Positions 1 through 7,847 are shown, counted from the first letter of the stretch. The stretch: 64,000 bases of DNA from Halanaerobium salsuginis (GCF_900114545.1 NZ_FOTI01000002.1:1-64000), one strand, 5' to 3'. The notes: generated by a model not told the origin, from the letters alone. Numbers and translations are program-made.

Positions 1-2
1 AT

Positions 3-275
3 TTACTACAGATTCCTGATGTTAAAGAGTCTATTCAAGCTTTAAATAACTGGTATGAAAATGTTAGTCAGTCTAAATTAAATCTTTTCTATAGAGCTAA
101 AGGAACAGTAAAACGCTGGGAACAACACATTATTAACTATTTTAAAACTAGAATAACCAACGGATTTGCTGAAGGATTAAACAACAAAATCAAATTAATC
201 AAAAGAATTGGCTACGGTGTTCCCAAAGTTGAAAACTTAAAACGCCGAGTATTTTTATCATTGCTAAGTATTTAA
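3..275 (+). CDS. ISL3-family transposase, C-terminal fragment (cut by window start)
   Basis: This open frame runs from the window edge to a TAA and encodes about 90 residues. The segment around TNGFAEGLNNKIKLIKRIGY is the hallmark C-terminal part of the DDE transposase of ISL3 elements (DDE_Tnp_ISL3), including the last catalytic acidic residue in the AEGLNN block. The protein would cut and rejoin DNA at the IS inverted repeats. Whether the copy is intact cannot be judged because the start lies upstream of the window. The visible part has no stops or frameshifts, so the element could be active. Confidence 0.88.
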   Translation, partial: LLQIPDVKESIQALNNWYENVSQSKLNLFYRAKGTVKRWEQHIINYFKTRITNGFAEGLNNKIKLIKRIGYGVPKVENLKRRVFLSLLSI

Positions 276-323
276 GAGTAATTCAAAAAAACAAAGAGAT
301 AACATGATTCAAACGGTGCTATT

Positions 324-351
324 TAGATTTCACAACATTTGTCAAAGAACC
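324..351 (-). repeat. Terminal inverted repeat of the ISL3-family element
   Basis: Read outside-in on the minus strand, the sequence begins GGTTCTTTGACAAATGTTGT. ISL3 family ends typically start GG then CTTTG-like. It sits 48 nt after the transposase stop and immediately before sequence that resumes a HAD-like reading frame, which fixes the element boundary at 351/352. Confidence 0.75.
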
Positions 352-1000
352 TATTTTATTTCATGATTGGACAGAAGAATTAAAATCATGGCAAATTTTT
401 GCTGAAAAATTTTTTGATTTTAATTTAACTAAAGATAATTTCATTAAGATAGCTGCTTTTCATAACTATAGTTATCATAAAATTATTAATGATCTAGCTG
501 GCAAGAAACTTGATAAAAGCAAATTAAATGACCTATTAGCTAAAAAATCAGTTATTTATCAAAATTTATGTTTAGAAAATAAATTAGATCTTAAAATTGA
601 TCCAGCTGCTAAATTTCTGCTAACTGAATTACAAACAAGAAAAGTAAAATTAATTTTAGTTATGATTAATAACAGTTTTAATTTTGATTTTTATCTAAAT
701 AATTTTGCTTTAAAAAATTATTTTAAAGCAAAAGATATTATTTTTTTAAAAGACTTCTTACCAGGGCCACCTCAGCCAAATTTTTATCAGGAACTAATTA
801 ATGAAAAAAATTTATCAGCCCAAAATACTATAGTTTTTGAAAATACTAGAGCAGGTATAAAAGCTGCTCAAAAAGCAAATTTAGGAAATATAATAATTTT
901 TGCGCCTAAACATCGCAATTTTGATTATTTAAACATACCAGAAATAACCGATATAATTAATAGCTTTTATCAATTTAATCGTCTGCTTTTAAGAGAATAA
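352..1000 (+). pseudogene. HAD-superfamily hydrolase gene truncated by the IS insertion
   Basis: The frame is open from 353 (ILFHDWTEELKSW...) to a TAA and gives about 215 residues. They align by eye with the cap and C-terminal core of beta-phosphoglucomutase-like HAD phosphatases: LFHDW matches the segment after the DxDxT loop, then a helical cap, then ELQTRKVKLILV (motif II strand), GPPQPN (motif III region) and VFENTRAGIKAAQKA (motif IV region). The N-terminal 15-20 residues with the nucleophilic Asp have been removed by the insertion sequence. The remaining motifs are also degenerate: the GKPAPD lysine is Pro, and the Asp of VFEDS is Asn. A shorter internal start (ATG 662) has no good ribosome binding site. 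A non-functional remnant is the best reading. Confidence 0.75.
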
Positions 1001-1017
1001 ATTTCTGCTAAATAGAC

Positions 1018-1046
1018 TTGATAATCAGAATAAGCAGTGATATTCT
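1018..1046 (+). promoter_or_regulatory. Probable sigma-A promoter of the DUF523 gene
   Basis: TTGATA and TATTCT are separated by 17 nt, about 65 nt before the start codon of the DUF523 gene and after the end of the HAD remnant. Confidence 0.5.
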
Positions 1047-1110
1047 TGTAACAGATACTATAAAAAATCAAGAGACAGAATATTTAAGCAAAAGTTAGGG
1101 GATTGAGATA

Positions 1111-1560
1111 ATGTATTTAGTAAGTGCCTGTCTGGCTGGTATTAACTGCCGTTATAATGGTAAAAGCAGTGAGCAAAAAGAAATTATAGAACTTGTTAAA
1201 GAAGGAAAAGCAGTTCCAGTCTGCCCGGAACTGCTGGCTGGTTTGCAAACACCACGTCCTTGTTCTGAAATAATTAATCCCTTTTCAGAATCTCGAAAAA
1301 AGAAAGTAGTTAGTAAAGCTGGTCAAGACCTCAGCTCTCAATTTAGATCAGGAGCACAAAAGACATTAGCAATTGCAAAAATTATTGAGGTTGATCAAGC
1401 AATATTAAAAAGCAGAAGCCCATCCTGTGGTTATAATTTGATTTATGATGGCACTTTTTCTGGTAATCTAGTTCAAGCAAATGGAATAACTGCTGATTTA
1501 TTAGAAGCAAATGGAATTAAGATTTATAATGAACATAATTTTAGTCAATCTCTAGCTTAA
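1111..1560 (+). CDS. DUF523 family protein (YbbK-like)
   Basis: This 149-residue cysteine-containing protein has the signature of DUF523: SACLAGINCRYNG at the N-terminus, then PVCPELLAGLQTPRPCSEI and SRSPSCGYNLIYDGTFSG. The biochemical function of the family is not established. The conserved cysteines (residues 7, 13, 38, 51 and the SPSCG cysteine) suggest a metal, sulfur or redox role, which is inference. The start is supported by an AGGGGATTGAG ribosome binding site. The 3' end overlaps the convergent thioredoxin reductase-like gene by 9 nt. Confidence 0.85.
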   Translation: MYLVSACLAGINCRYNGKSSEQKEIIELVKEGKAVPVCPELLAGLQTPRPCSEIINPFSESRKKKVVSKAGQDLSSQFRSGAQKTLAIAKIIEVDQAILKSRSPSCGYNLIYDGTFSGNLVQANGITADLLEANGIKIYNEHNFSQSLA

Positions 1561-2430
1561 TTTATTTTTTTCTTTTCGAATCTGACTGGCTGCATTTAGT
1601 GCTGCTAATTGACCTTCTGCAACTGCCTTGGCAACTTGATAGGGAGTCCCAGTACAATCACCAGCCGCATAGATTCCCGCAAAATTTGTTTCTAATTTAT
1701 GATCAACTTTTATATGATTATCATTTAATTCTAGTCCATAAATTAATTTATCAGCTGGAGTAGTATCACGATAAATGAAGACACCATCGACTTCTAGCTG
1801 TTGATTTTCTAACTCAACTACTGGAGAATTATCGGGCAGATTAATTGCTGTTGGCTTTTCTTGAATAACACTTATTTCTGGTAAATTTGCTTCAGCTTCA
1901 AGTTCAAACTGAGGAATTAAATAAACCTGATTTGTTATTTCAGCTAAAAACTTAGCATCTTCAATTCCTTCAGGATTATAAGCAACAACAGCTACATTTT
2001 TTCCTTTATAAAGAGGACCATCACAAGTTGCACAATAACTAACACCACTGCCAACCAGATCTTCTTCACCCTGAATTAGTTTAGCTGTACTAATTCCAGG
2101 AGCTAAAATTATTTTATAACTGCGATATGTTTTATTTCTTGCCATAATAATATAATGATCATCAGCAGGATAAATGCTATCGACTTTAGCTTCTTGAATA
2201 GGAACTTCTAATTTTTTAAGATGAGTTAGAAATTTATCTTTTAATTCTAGCCCAGAAATTTCTGGCAGACCAAGATAGTTATTAATTTTTTCAGCTTTAT
2301 AAAGCTTAGGACTGGAAAAATCTGATCCCATTAATAGTAAATCTAGATTACGAATCCTGGCATTAATTGCTGCTGAAAGTCCCGCTGGTCCACACCCAAT
2401 AATAATTAAATCAAAGATTTTATCTGACAT
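1552..2430 (-). CDS. Thioredoxin reductase-like flavoprotein lacking the NADPH motif
   Basis: The 292 residues have the low-molecular-weight thioredoxin reductase architecture: FAD-binding GCGPAG at residues 12-17, the redox pair CATC at 133-136, and the second FAD motif AAGDCTG near the C-terminus. In ordinary TrxB the central domain binds NADPH through GGGNSA and HRRxxxR. Here the first is replaced by VVAYNPEG (148-155) and the second by a stretch without arginines around 170-180. This is the pattern of ferredoxin-dependent flavin thioredoxin reductases (FFTR), described in Clostridium, which take electrons from ferredoxin instead of NADPH. The FFTR assignment is inferred from the missing motifs. 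The electron acceptor would be a thioredoxin-like protein. A canonical NADPH-motif enzyme is also encoded in this window, fused to glutaredoxin. Confidence 0.8.
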   Translation of the reverse strand: MSDKIFDLIIIGCGPAGLSAAINARIRNLDLLLMGSDFSSPKLYKAEKINNYLGLPEISGLELKDKFLTHLKKLEVPIQEAKVDSIYPADDHYIIMARNKTYRSYKIILAPGISTAKLIQGEEDLVGSGVSYCATCDGPLYKGKNVAVVAYNPEGIEDAKFLAEITNQVYLIPQFELEAEANLPEISVIQEKPTAINLPDNSPVVELENQQLEVDGVFIYRDTTPADKLIYGLELNDNHIKVDHKLETNFAGIYAAGDCTGTPYQVAKAVAEGQLAALNAASQIRKEKNKLS

Positions 2431-2470
2431 TTTTATATCTCCTTTACTTAGTACTTGGTTTGAAAATATG

Positions 2471-2496
2471 TAATTATTAATAGTTAATTATTAATA
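2471..2496. repeat. 12-bp direct repeat in a divergent intergenic region
   Basis: TAATTATTAATA occurs twice with a 2-nt spacer in the gap between the TrxB-like and flavodoxin-like genes. Each copy is also nearly palindromic (ATTATTAAT). It may be a regulator site for the two divergent redox genes, but the sequence is very AT-rich and chance is possible. Confidence 0.3.
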
Positions 2497-2618
2497 ATTT
2501 CTAAAGTAATATTTTATAGTTATCGCAATTAAAAAGCAGTTAGCTAGCTTACAACTAGTCTTAATTGGGACAAATTATAAAATAACTAACTTAAAAAATA
2601 ATAGAAAAGAGGAAAAAA

Positions 2619-3107
2619 ATGAAACTTGCAGTTGTTTATCATAGTGAAAGTGGTAATACAGAAAAAATTGCTCATCTTATTGCAAACGGTGCTAATCAGA
2701 TACAAAACGTAGAAGCTAAAACAATGTCAATTAGTAATATAAATGATGAATTTCTTAATTCAAGTCAGGCAGTTATCTTTGGCAGTCCAACTTATCATGC
2801 TGATTTTTCCTGGCAGTTAAAGAAATGGTTTGATAAATCAGCTAAATATGATTTGGCTGGTAAACTGGGGGCTGCCTTTGCTACAGAAAATTATTTAGGT
2901 GGAGGAGCAGATTTTGCTTTATTAACAATCATAGGGCATCTGCTAGTTAAAGGTATGCTGGTTTATTCAGCTGGTTCTGGAGAAGGCCATCCTTATACTC
3001 ATTATGGAGCTGTTTGTTTAAAAGCTGGTAATAAAGAGCAGCAAAAAAGAGCCGAAATATTTGGTAATAGAATTGCCAGTAAAGCAATAAGTATTTTCGA
3101 TAATTAA
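2619..3107 (+). CDS. Flavodoxin-family protein
   Basis: This 162-residue protein of the flavodoxin/NAD(P)H-quinone oxidoreductase (WrbA-like) fold has an N-terminal FMN phosphate loop HSESGNTEKIA (residues 8-18) and a second flavin-contacting loop GSPTYHADFSWQLKKWFDK. It probably carries FMN and transfers electrons in the cytoplasm; the substrate cannot be deduced. It is slightly longer than short-chain flavodoxins. The start is preceded by AGAGGAAAAAA. It is divergent from the TrxB-like gene, and fabI follows 42 nt downstream on the same strand. Confidence 0.8.
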   Translation: MKLAVVYHSESGNTEKIAHLIANGANQIQNVEAKTMSISNINDEFLNSSQAVIFGSPTYHADFSWQLKKWFDKSAKYDLAGKLGAAFATENYLGGGADFALLTIIGHLLVKGMLVYSAGSGEGHPYTHYGAVCLKAGNKEQQKRAEIFGNRIASKAISIFDN

Positions 3108-3149
3108 TTTATTTGGAAAATATTTATCTTAAATTAGGAGGCAAATAAG

Positions 3150-3926
3150 ATGTCTAAATTAATGACAGGTAAAAAAGGAATAATTATGGGAGTTGCAAAT
3201 AAAAAGTCTATTTCCTGGCAGATAGCTAAAAAACTTAAGGCTGAAGGAGCAGAACTAGCATTTACCTATCAAAATGAGAAAATAGCACAAAAAGTAATTC
3301 CACTCTTTCAAGAAATAGGCTCAAACTCATTTTATCAACTTGATATCACAGATGACCAGCAATTTGAGCAGGTATTTAAAAAAATTGGAAATGATTTTGG
3401 ACAAGAAGTTAATTTTTTAGTTCATGCGATTGCTGGTGGCCCCAGAAAAGCAGATTTGAAAGGCAAATATCTTAATACAGAACGCAGCAGTTTTCTACGC
3501 AGTCTGGAAATAAGTGTTTATTCTTATGTTAAAGCTTTACAATTAGCTTATCCCTTTATGAAAAATAATGGTGGATCGGCAATTACGCTTACATATTATG
3601 GAGCTGAAAAAGTAATTCCTAATTACAATGTAATGGGAGTTGCTAAAGCAGCACTAGAATCGTCTGTTAAATATCTAGCAGCTGATCTTGGTCAAGATCA
3701 AATTAGAGTTAATGCTCTTTCACCAGGCCCAATTTTAACTAGAGCTGCCAGTGGAATTTCTAATTTCAAAGGTTTAATGAATAGCTTTAAACAAAAAGCT
3801 CCGCTAGGTAAGCTTGTTAAGCAAGAAGAAGTTGCTGATAGCGCTTTATATTTACTCAGTGATTTATCAACTATGGTAACTGGAGAAATCATTCATGTAG
3901 ATGGTGGTTATAATATTCAGGGCTAG
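3150..3926 (+). CDS. fabI: Enoyl-[acyl-carrier-protein] reductase (NADH), FabI
   Basis: This 258-residue short-chain dehydrogenase catalyses the last reductive step of fatty acid elongation. FabI features are the atypical nucleotide motif GVANKKSISWQIAKKL (residues 14-29), the catalytic Tyr and Lys in NYNVMGVAKAALE (Y-x6-K spacing), and a C-terminal GEIIHVDGGYNIQG. The loop usually written HSIAFA reads HAIAGGPR here. The length is normal for FabI. AGGAGG precedes the ATG. It stands alone with no fab genes beside it. A weak CAGGGC/GCCCTG hairpin (3934-3963) follows the stop but lacks a proper T-tract. Confidence 0.9.
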   Translation: MSKLMTGKKGIIMGVANKKSISWQIAKKLKAEGAELAFTYQNEKIAQKVIPLFQEIGSNSFYQLDITDDQQFEQVFKKIGNDFGQEVNFLVHAIAGGPRKADLKGKYLNTERSSFLRSLEISVYSYVKALQLAYPFMKNNGGSAITLTYYGAEKVIPNYNVMGVAKAALESSVKYLAADLGQDQIRVNALSPGPILTRAASGISNFKGLMNSFKQKAPLGKLVKQEEVADSALYLLSDLSTMVTGEIIHVDGGYNIQG

Positions 3927-4054
3927 TAATTTACAGGGCCAAATAATATAAAAATAAGCCCTGACGCTTTTATATTAAAAATAATTAATTTGTTTCAAAA
4001 AAATAATAATAAATAAAAATAGCAGCCCTATAATTAGAAAGGATCGATAAAATA

Positions 4055-4390
4055 ATGCCAGAAGCAAATTTCTCAGATTTTATGAAACTTGATATTCGAG
4101 TAGGAAAAATAATTGAAGCAGCTGTTTTTCCGGCAGCAAAAAAACCAGCCTATAAACTTAAAGTAGATTTTGGGGAAGAAGTTGGAATAAAAAAAACAAG
4201 TGCACAAATAACTGATTTATATAAACCGGAAGATTTAATTTCAAAACAGGTATTAGGGATTGTTAATTTTCCAGATAAACAAATTGCTAATTTTATGTCA
4301 GAATTTTTGATTCTTGGTTTATATAGTGAATCAGGCGTGGTATTAATTGAACCAGATAGAGAAGTTAAACCAGGGTTAAAACTTGGCTAA
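4055..4390 (+). CDS. csaA: CsaA-like tRNA-binding domain protein
   Basis: This 111-residue stand-alone tRNA-binding OB-fold (EMAP/Arc1p type) belongs to the CsaA family, described in Bacillus as a homodimeric export-related chaperone that also binds tRNA. Typical features are FMKLDIRVGKIIEA at the N-terminus, KLKVDFGEEVGIKKTSAQIT in the centre, and the closing VVLIEPDREVKPGLKLG. The whole protein is one domain of the expected length. AGAAAGGATCG precedes the ATG. It lies between fabI and a flavin reductase gene, all on the plus strand with gaps of 47-128 nt. Confidence 0.88.
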   Translation: MPEANFSDFMKLDIRVGKIIEAAVFPAAKKPAYKLKVDFGEEVGIKKTSAQITDLYKPEDLISKQVLGIVNFPDKQIANFMSEFLILGLYSESGVVLIEPDREVKPGLKLG

Positions 4391-4437
4391 TAAAAAAATA
4401 GATAATTGAATTATTATTTTAAAGGGAGTGGCTCAAA

Positions 4438-4956
4438 ATGGCAAATATTAATTTAAAAGAAGTTAAGTTTACTGAAGTACTCAATGATTATATCAATTTA
4501 TTTCCCAAAGGAGCTTTTTTAACAACTAAACAAGAAGATAAAATTAATACTATGACTATGGGTTGGGGAAATGTTGGCTACATCTGGGGTAAAAATATTA
4601 TTATGGTTCCAGTTAGAAAATCACGTTATACACACCAGTTAATTGAAAATAGTAATTACTTTACAGTAAGTGTACCTTTAAATAACCAGTATCAAAAAGA
4701 ACTTAAATTTTGCGGTACCAAATCAGGACTTAATTATGATAAAATAGCAGAACTTAAACTGCCATTATATAAAACAGAATTAACTGATGTACCAATTATA
4801 AGCGGCAATGATCTGCATTTTATAGCTAAAATTGTTTATAAACAGGATATGAAATTAGAAAATTTAAGTCAAGACTATCAAAACAAAAATTATCCAGAAG
4901 CAGATATGCATAGTTTTTATTATGGCGAAATTATTAAAGTTTATCAAGAAGTTTAA
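4438..4956 (+). CDS. Flavin reductase-like (flavoredoxin) family protein
   Basis: This 172-residue protein of the flavin reductase-like FMN-binding split-barrel family contains FPKGAFLTTKQEDKINTMTMGWG near residue 22, then PVRKSRYTHQLIENSNYFTVSVP, the flavoredoxin-type FMN-binding core, and FCGTKSGLNYDK. Such proteins bind FMN and accept electrons from NAD(P)H or reduced iron-sulfur proteins in anaerobes. The exact partner is not visible; the neighbouring flavodoxin-like gene suggests a shared redox role. AAAGGGAGTG precedes the ATG. The gene is followed by a terminator-like hairpin. Confidence 0.83.
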   Translation: MANINLKEVKFTEVLNDYINLFPKGAFLTTKQEDKINTMTMGWGNVGYIWGKNIIMVPVRKSRYTHQLIENSNYFTVSVPLNNQYQKELKFCGTKSGLNYDKIAELKLPLYKTELTDVPIISGNDLHFIAKIVYKQDMKLENLSQDYQNKNYPEADMHSFYYGEIIKVYQEV

Positions 4957-5046
4957 ATTTAAAAATAAGTTTCTTTAAGTTACCTAACTAAATTTGCTTT
5001 AATCAATTTAGATTAAAATACTTATCATATATATAAGATTAAAAAG

Positions 5047-5120
5047 ACCTGGTTTTAATTAATTATCTAACAGCAATTTTTAAGCTAATTAATCTATTAT
5101 AAAAAACCAGGTTATTTTTT
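5047..5120 (+). terminator. Hairpin terminator after the flavin reductase gene
   Basis: ACCTGGTTTT (5047-5056) pairs perfectly with AAAACCAGGT (5103-5112). A second nested stem, ATTAATTA/TAATTAAT, lies in the loop, and a T-run follows. The loop is long for a simple terminator, but the nested stem would shorten it. Confidence 0.6.
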
Positions 5121-5126
5121 ATTTTA

Positions 5127-5162
5127 AATAACTTCGTAAAATAATAATTTTACGAAGTTATT
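5127..5162. repeat. Perfect 16-bp inverted repeat with lox-like 13-8-13 layout
   Basis: The arms ATAACTTCGTAAA (5128-5140) and TTTACGAAGTTAT (5149-5161) are perfect reverse complements around the asymmetric 8-nt spacer ATAATAAT. The layout and length equal phage P1 loxP, and each arm differs from the loxP arm ATAACTTCGTATA at one position only. The palindrome extends one more base on each side. No U-tract follows on either strand, so it is not a clear terminator. It lies in the 428-nt gap between the convergent flavin reductase and ldh genes, between two other hairpins. A recombinase or regulator site is possible; no tyrosine recombinase gene is in the window. Confidence 0.6.
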
Positions 5163-5282
5163 GCTTTATCAAGTTAATTAATAAGAAAAAATTGCTAATT
5201 AGAAATATCGCTAGTTTTATCTCTTATTTTTCTGCTTTTGTCTCATATCTTAAGTAAACTTAGCTTTTTGGGATAAGAAAGT

Positions 5283-5324
5283 AAAAAAGCCAGTTTTGAA
5301 AAAATTAATATAACTGGCTTTTTT
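5283..5324. terminator. Bidirectional terminator between convergent genes
   Basis: AAAAAGCCAGTT (5284-5295) pairs perfectly with AACTGGCTTTTT (5312-5323) around a 16-nt loop. There are A-runs before and T-runs after, so it can act on both strands. It lies 60 nt beyond the ldh stop codon and is the likely ldh terminator. Confidence 0.8.
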
Positions 5325-5384
5325 AGCTAACTATAGCTGAACTTTGATAAAGTATTTATTGACTAGCTCAACTGTGCCTTAATT

Positions 5385-6335
5385 TTAAATAGTAATATTC
5401 TTAATGGTTTCTTTCAATTTGGCAGCAGATTCTTTAAATGCCTTTTCTTCATTTTCTGCCAGTGGTAATTCTAAGACCTGTTTGATTCCATCTGAATTAA
5501 TAAGAGTTGGTAAACTTAAACTCATATCATTGACTCCATAATAACCTTCCATTAAACTTGATACTGTCAAAACAGCATTTTCATCTCTTAAAATTGCCCT
5601 GGCTATCCTGGCAACTCCCAGAGCAACTGCATAAAATGTAGCTCCTTTTTTATCGATTATTTCATAGGCTGCATTTCTAACATCATCACTAATTTCAGTT
5701 AATTCATGTTCACGGCAACTTTTCGAACAAATTGGACAATAGTTTTTGATCTGAGTTCCAGCAATATTAGTCATACTCCAGACTGGAACTTCGCTATCAC
5801 CGTGTTCTCCAATTATATAACCATGCACATTACTTGCAGCTACTTGACAGTTTTTACTCAATAATGTTCTAAATCTAGAGCTATCTAATACAGTCCCGGA
5901 GCCGATAACTCTTTGAGCAGGAAAACCAGAAAACTTCCAGGTAAAATAAGTTAAAATATCAACTGGATTTGTCACAACAAGTAAAATTCCCTCTTGATTA
6001 TATTCAGTAATAGAATTAATTATATTCTTGAAAATACCTGTGTTTTTCTTAACAAGATCAAGCCTTGTTTCACCTGGCCTTTGTGCTGCTCCAGCTGTGA
6101 TTACAATTAGTTTGGCATCAGCCAGATCACTATAGTCACCAGCATAAACATCAACAGGATGAACAAAAGAAGCACCATGTTGAAGATCCATTGCTTCTCC
6201 TTCAGCCTTATCCCGATTAACATCTATCAGTACAATTTCAGAACCAATTCCCTGAATCATTAAGGCATAAGCAGTTGTAGCACCTACTCCCCCTGCACCA
6301 ATAACTGCAATCTTATTAGGATTAATTTCTGCCAT
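5385..6335 (-). CDS. ldh: L-lactate dehydrogenase
   Basis: This NAD-dependent enzyme reduces pyruvate to L-lactate in the cytoplasm, regenerating NAD during fermentation. The Rossmann motif IAVIGAGGVGATTAYAL is at the N-terminus. The active loop AAQRPGETR carries the glutamine that favours lactate over malate plus the catalytic Arg, and GEHGDSEVPVWS carries the catalytic His. The ATG at 6335 is chosen because AGAGGTGAT stands 7 nt before it; an in-frame GTG four codons upstream overlaps that ribosome binding site. From this start it has 316 residues, normal for the family. Malate dehydrogenase is unlikely because of the Gln. It is a single-gene unit ending at a strong hairpin. Confidence 0.93.
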   Translation of the reverse strand: MAEINPNKIAVIGAGGVGATTAYALMIQGIGSEIVLIDVNRDKAEGEAMDLQHGASFVHPVDVYAGDYSDLADAKLIVITAGAAQRPGETRLDLVKKNTGIFKNIINSITEYNQEGILLVVTNPVDILTYFTWKFSGFPAQRVIGSGTVLDSSRFRTLLSKNCQVAASNVHGYIIGEHGDSEVPVWSMTNIAGTQIKNYCPICSKSCREHELTEISDDVRNAAYEIIDKKGATFYAVALGVARIARAILRDENAVLTVSSLMEGYYGVNDMSLSLPTLINSDGIKQVLELPLAENEEKAFKESAAKLKETIKNITI

Positions 6336-6440
6336 TGATTTTATCACCTCTTATATAATTATTAAATTAAAGTTAATAAAAATAAACAAACTAAATCCTA
6401 TTTATTTTAGTATATCACTTCTTAAACATTTAAAAGTTAA

Positions 6441-7106
<666 letters not shown>

Positions 7107-7217
7107 TTAACTACTCCTTTGTATATAATCTTATTTTTATAAAATAATCGCTAAATATCTTTTTAAAAAATCACTTAAAACTTACTATAAATTTATTTGC
7201 TATTCTTATAACACCAA

Positions 7218-7262
7218 AAAATGATTGCCTGACAGTTTTTAACTGACTTTGGCAACCATTTT
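7218..7262 (-). terminator. Hairpin terminator after the yneA-like gene
   Basis: AAAATGATTGCC (7218-7229) pairs with GGCAACCATTTT (7251-7262) with one mismatch, and CAGTT/AACTG extend the stem inside. Read on the minus strand it ends in a T-run. It lies between the yneA-like and recombinase genes. The 115 nt between this hairpin and the yneA stop hold only AT-rich sequence. Confidence 0.65.
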
Positions 7263-7378
7263 AAATTAAGCTTTCATTTAATAGCTTAAATTATTTTTAT
7301 TGAATATGCAAATAATAATTAGTAGTAGCTTTTTTTAAGTTGAGTAATACTCACTATTTTTTAAAAAAATAATCTTAT

Positions 7379-7735
7379 TTAGTCAAGAGGAATAGTTAAA
7401 ATCTGCCCAGGAACAATTACAGCAGAACTTATTTTATTAAACTGTTTTATCCTATAAACTGCTTTTCGCAAGTCAACCTGTGGTCCATAATATTGAGCAG
7501 CTATTGACCAGATAGATTCCCCTTTTTGCACTTCATAACTGATAAAACTATTAGTATTTTCTCCTGCACCAATAAAAGAAAATAATATTGTTATAATTAA
7601 AGCCAGACTTAAAATAGATAATATCATTTTTATTAACTTAACTTTTATTAATTTTTTCCCGCTCAAACCGACAAATAGACCTTTATCCTTAACTTTCACT
7701 TGATAGTGTAGTGAATAATTATTAATATTTTGCAT
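7379..7735 (-). CDS. yneA: YneA-like SOS cell-division suppressor with LysM domain
   Basis: The 118 residues form a short basic N-terminus, one transmembrane segment (about 32-55) and a C-terminal LysM domain (about 66-117: YEVQKGESIWSIAAQYYG ... VIVPGQILTIP). This is the architecture and chromosomal position of Bacillus YneA, which is induced by DNA damage and transiently blocks septum formation from outside the membrane. The gene is divergent from lexA and has a near-perfect sigma-A promoter with a LexA-type box inside the spacer. The N-terminal cytoplasmic part is longer than in Bacillus. GGGAGGAAT precedes the ATG. Sequence identity to YneA is modest, so the call rests mostly on architecture and context. 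Confidence 0.78.
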   Translation of the reverse strand: MQNINNYSLHYQVKVKDKGLFVGLSGKKLIKVKLIKMILSILSLALIITILFSFIGAGENTNSFISYEVQKGESIWSIAAQYYGPQVDLRKAVYRIKQFNKISSAVIVPGQILTIPLD

Positions 7736-7774
7736 AAAATATTCCTCCCGTATGCTTTATCTAAACACTTGTAC

Positions 7775-7788
7775 TAAACAACTGTTTG
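7775..7788. promoter_or_regulatory. LexA-type box A
   Basis: AAAC-AACT-GTTT is a symmetrical match to the Firmicute LexA operator pattern GAAC-N4-GTTC. It lies just downstream of the predicted yneA transcription start. Confidence 0.6.
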
Positions 7789-7797
7789 CTTAAATTA

Positions 7798-7826
7798 ATT
7801 ATAGCAATACGTATGTTCATTGTCAA
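7798..7826 (-). promoter_or_regulatory. Consensus sigma-A promoter of the yneA-like gene
   Basis: On the minus strand TTGACA (7821-7826) and TATAAT (7798-7803) are both perfect consensus with a 17-nt spacer. LexA-type box B occupies the spacer. Such a strong promoter would need tight repression. Confidence 0.85.
7807..7818. promoter_or_regulatory. LexA-type box B in the yneA promoter spacer
   Basis: On the minus strand it reads GAAC-ATAC-GTAT: one half-site is perfect and the other degenerate. It lies between the -35 and -10 elements of the yneA promoter. The distance to boxes A and C is about 30 nt (three helical turns) on each side. Confidence 0.5.
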
Positions 7827-7835
7827 GGACTATTT

Positions 7836-7847
7836 GAACGATTGTTT
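7836..7847. promoter_or_regulatory. LexA-type box C at the lexA promoter
   Basis: GAAC-GATT-GTTT has the same core as the box in the recA promoter (GAAC-AAAT-GTTT). It overlaps the -35 element of the lexA promoter, consistent with autorepression. Confidence 0.7.

Larger units (their letters stand above)
1..351 (+). mobile_element. Right end of an ISL3-family insertion sequence
   Basis: The window opens inside an insertion sequence. It contains the C-terminal coding part of an ISL3-type transposase, a 48-nt non-coding stretch, and a terminal inverted repeat whose complement begins GGTTCTTTGACAAATG, the form typical of ISL3 ends. The element stops at the outer GG pair of that repeat. The left end lies outside the window, so the 8-bp target duplication expected for this family (candidate TATTTTAT just outside the end) cannot be confirmed. 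The element interrupts the HAD-like gene that follows. Confidence 0.85.

Noticed and set aside
304-341. ATG at 304 followed by MIQTVLF, which looks like a HAD N-terminus with a one-base frameshift near 325.
   Set aside because: The bases from 324 to 351 match an ISL3 terminal inverted repeat, so this stretch is insertion sequence; the resemblance to a HAD start is chance.
6348-6440. Rex-type operator upstream of ldh (TTGTTTATTTTTATTAAC).
   Set aside because: Only one half-site is close to TTGTTAA; the AT-rich background makes the match unconvincing.
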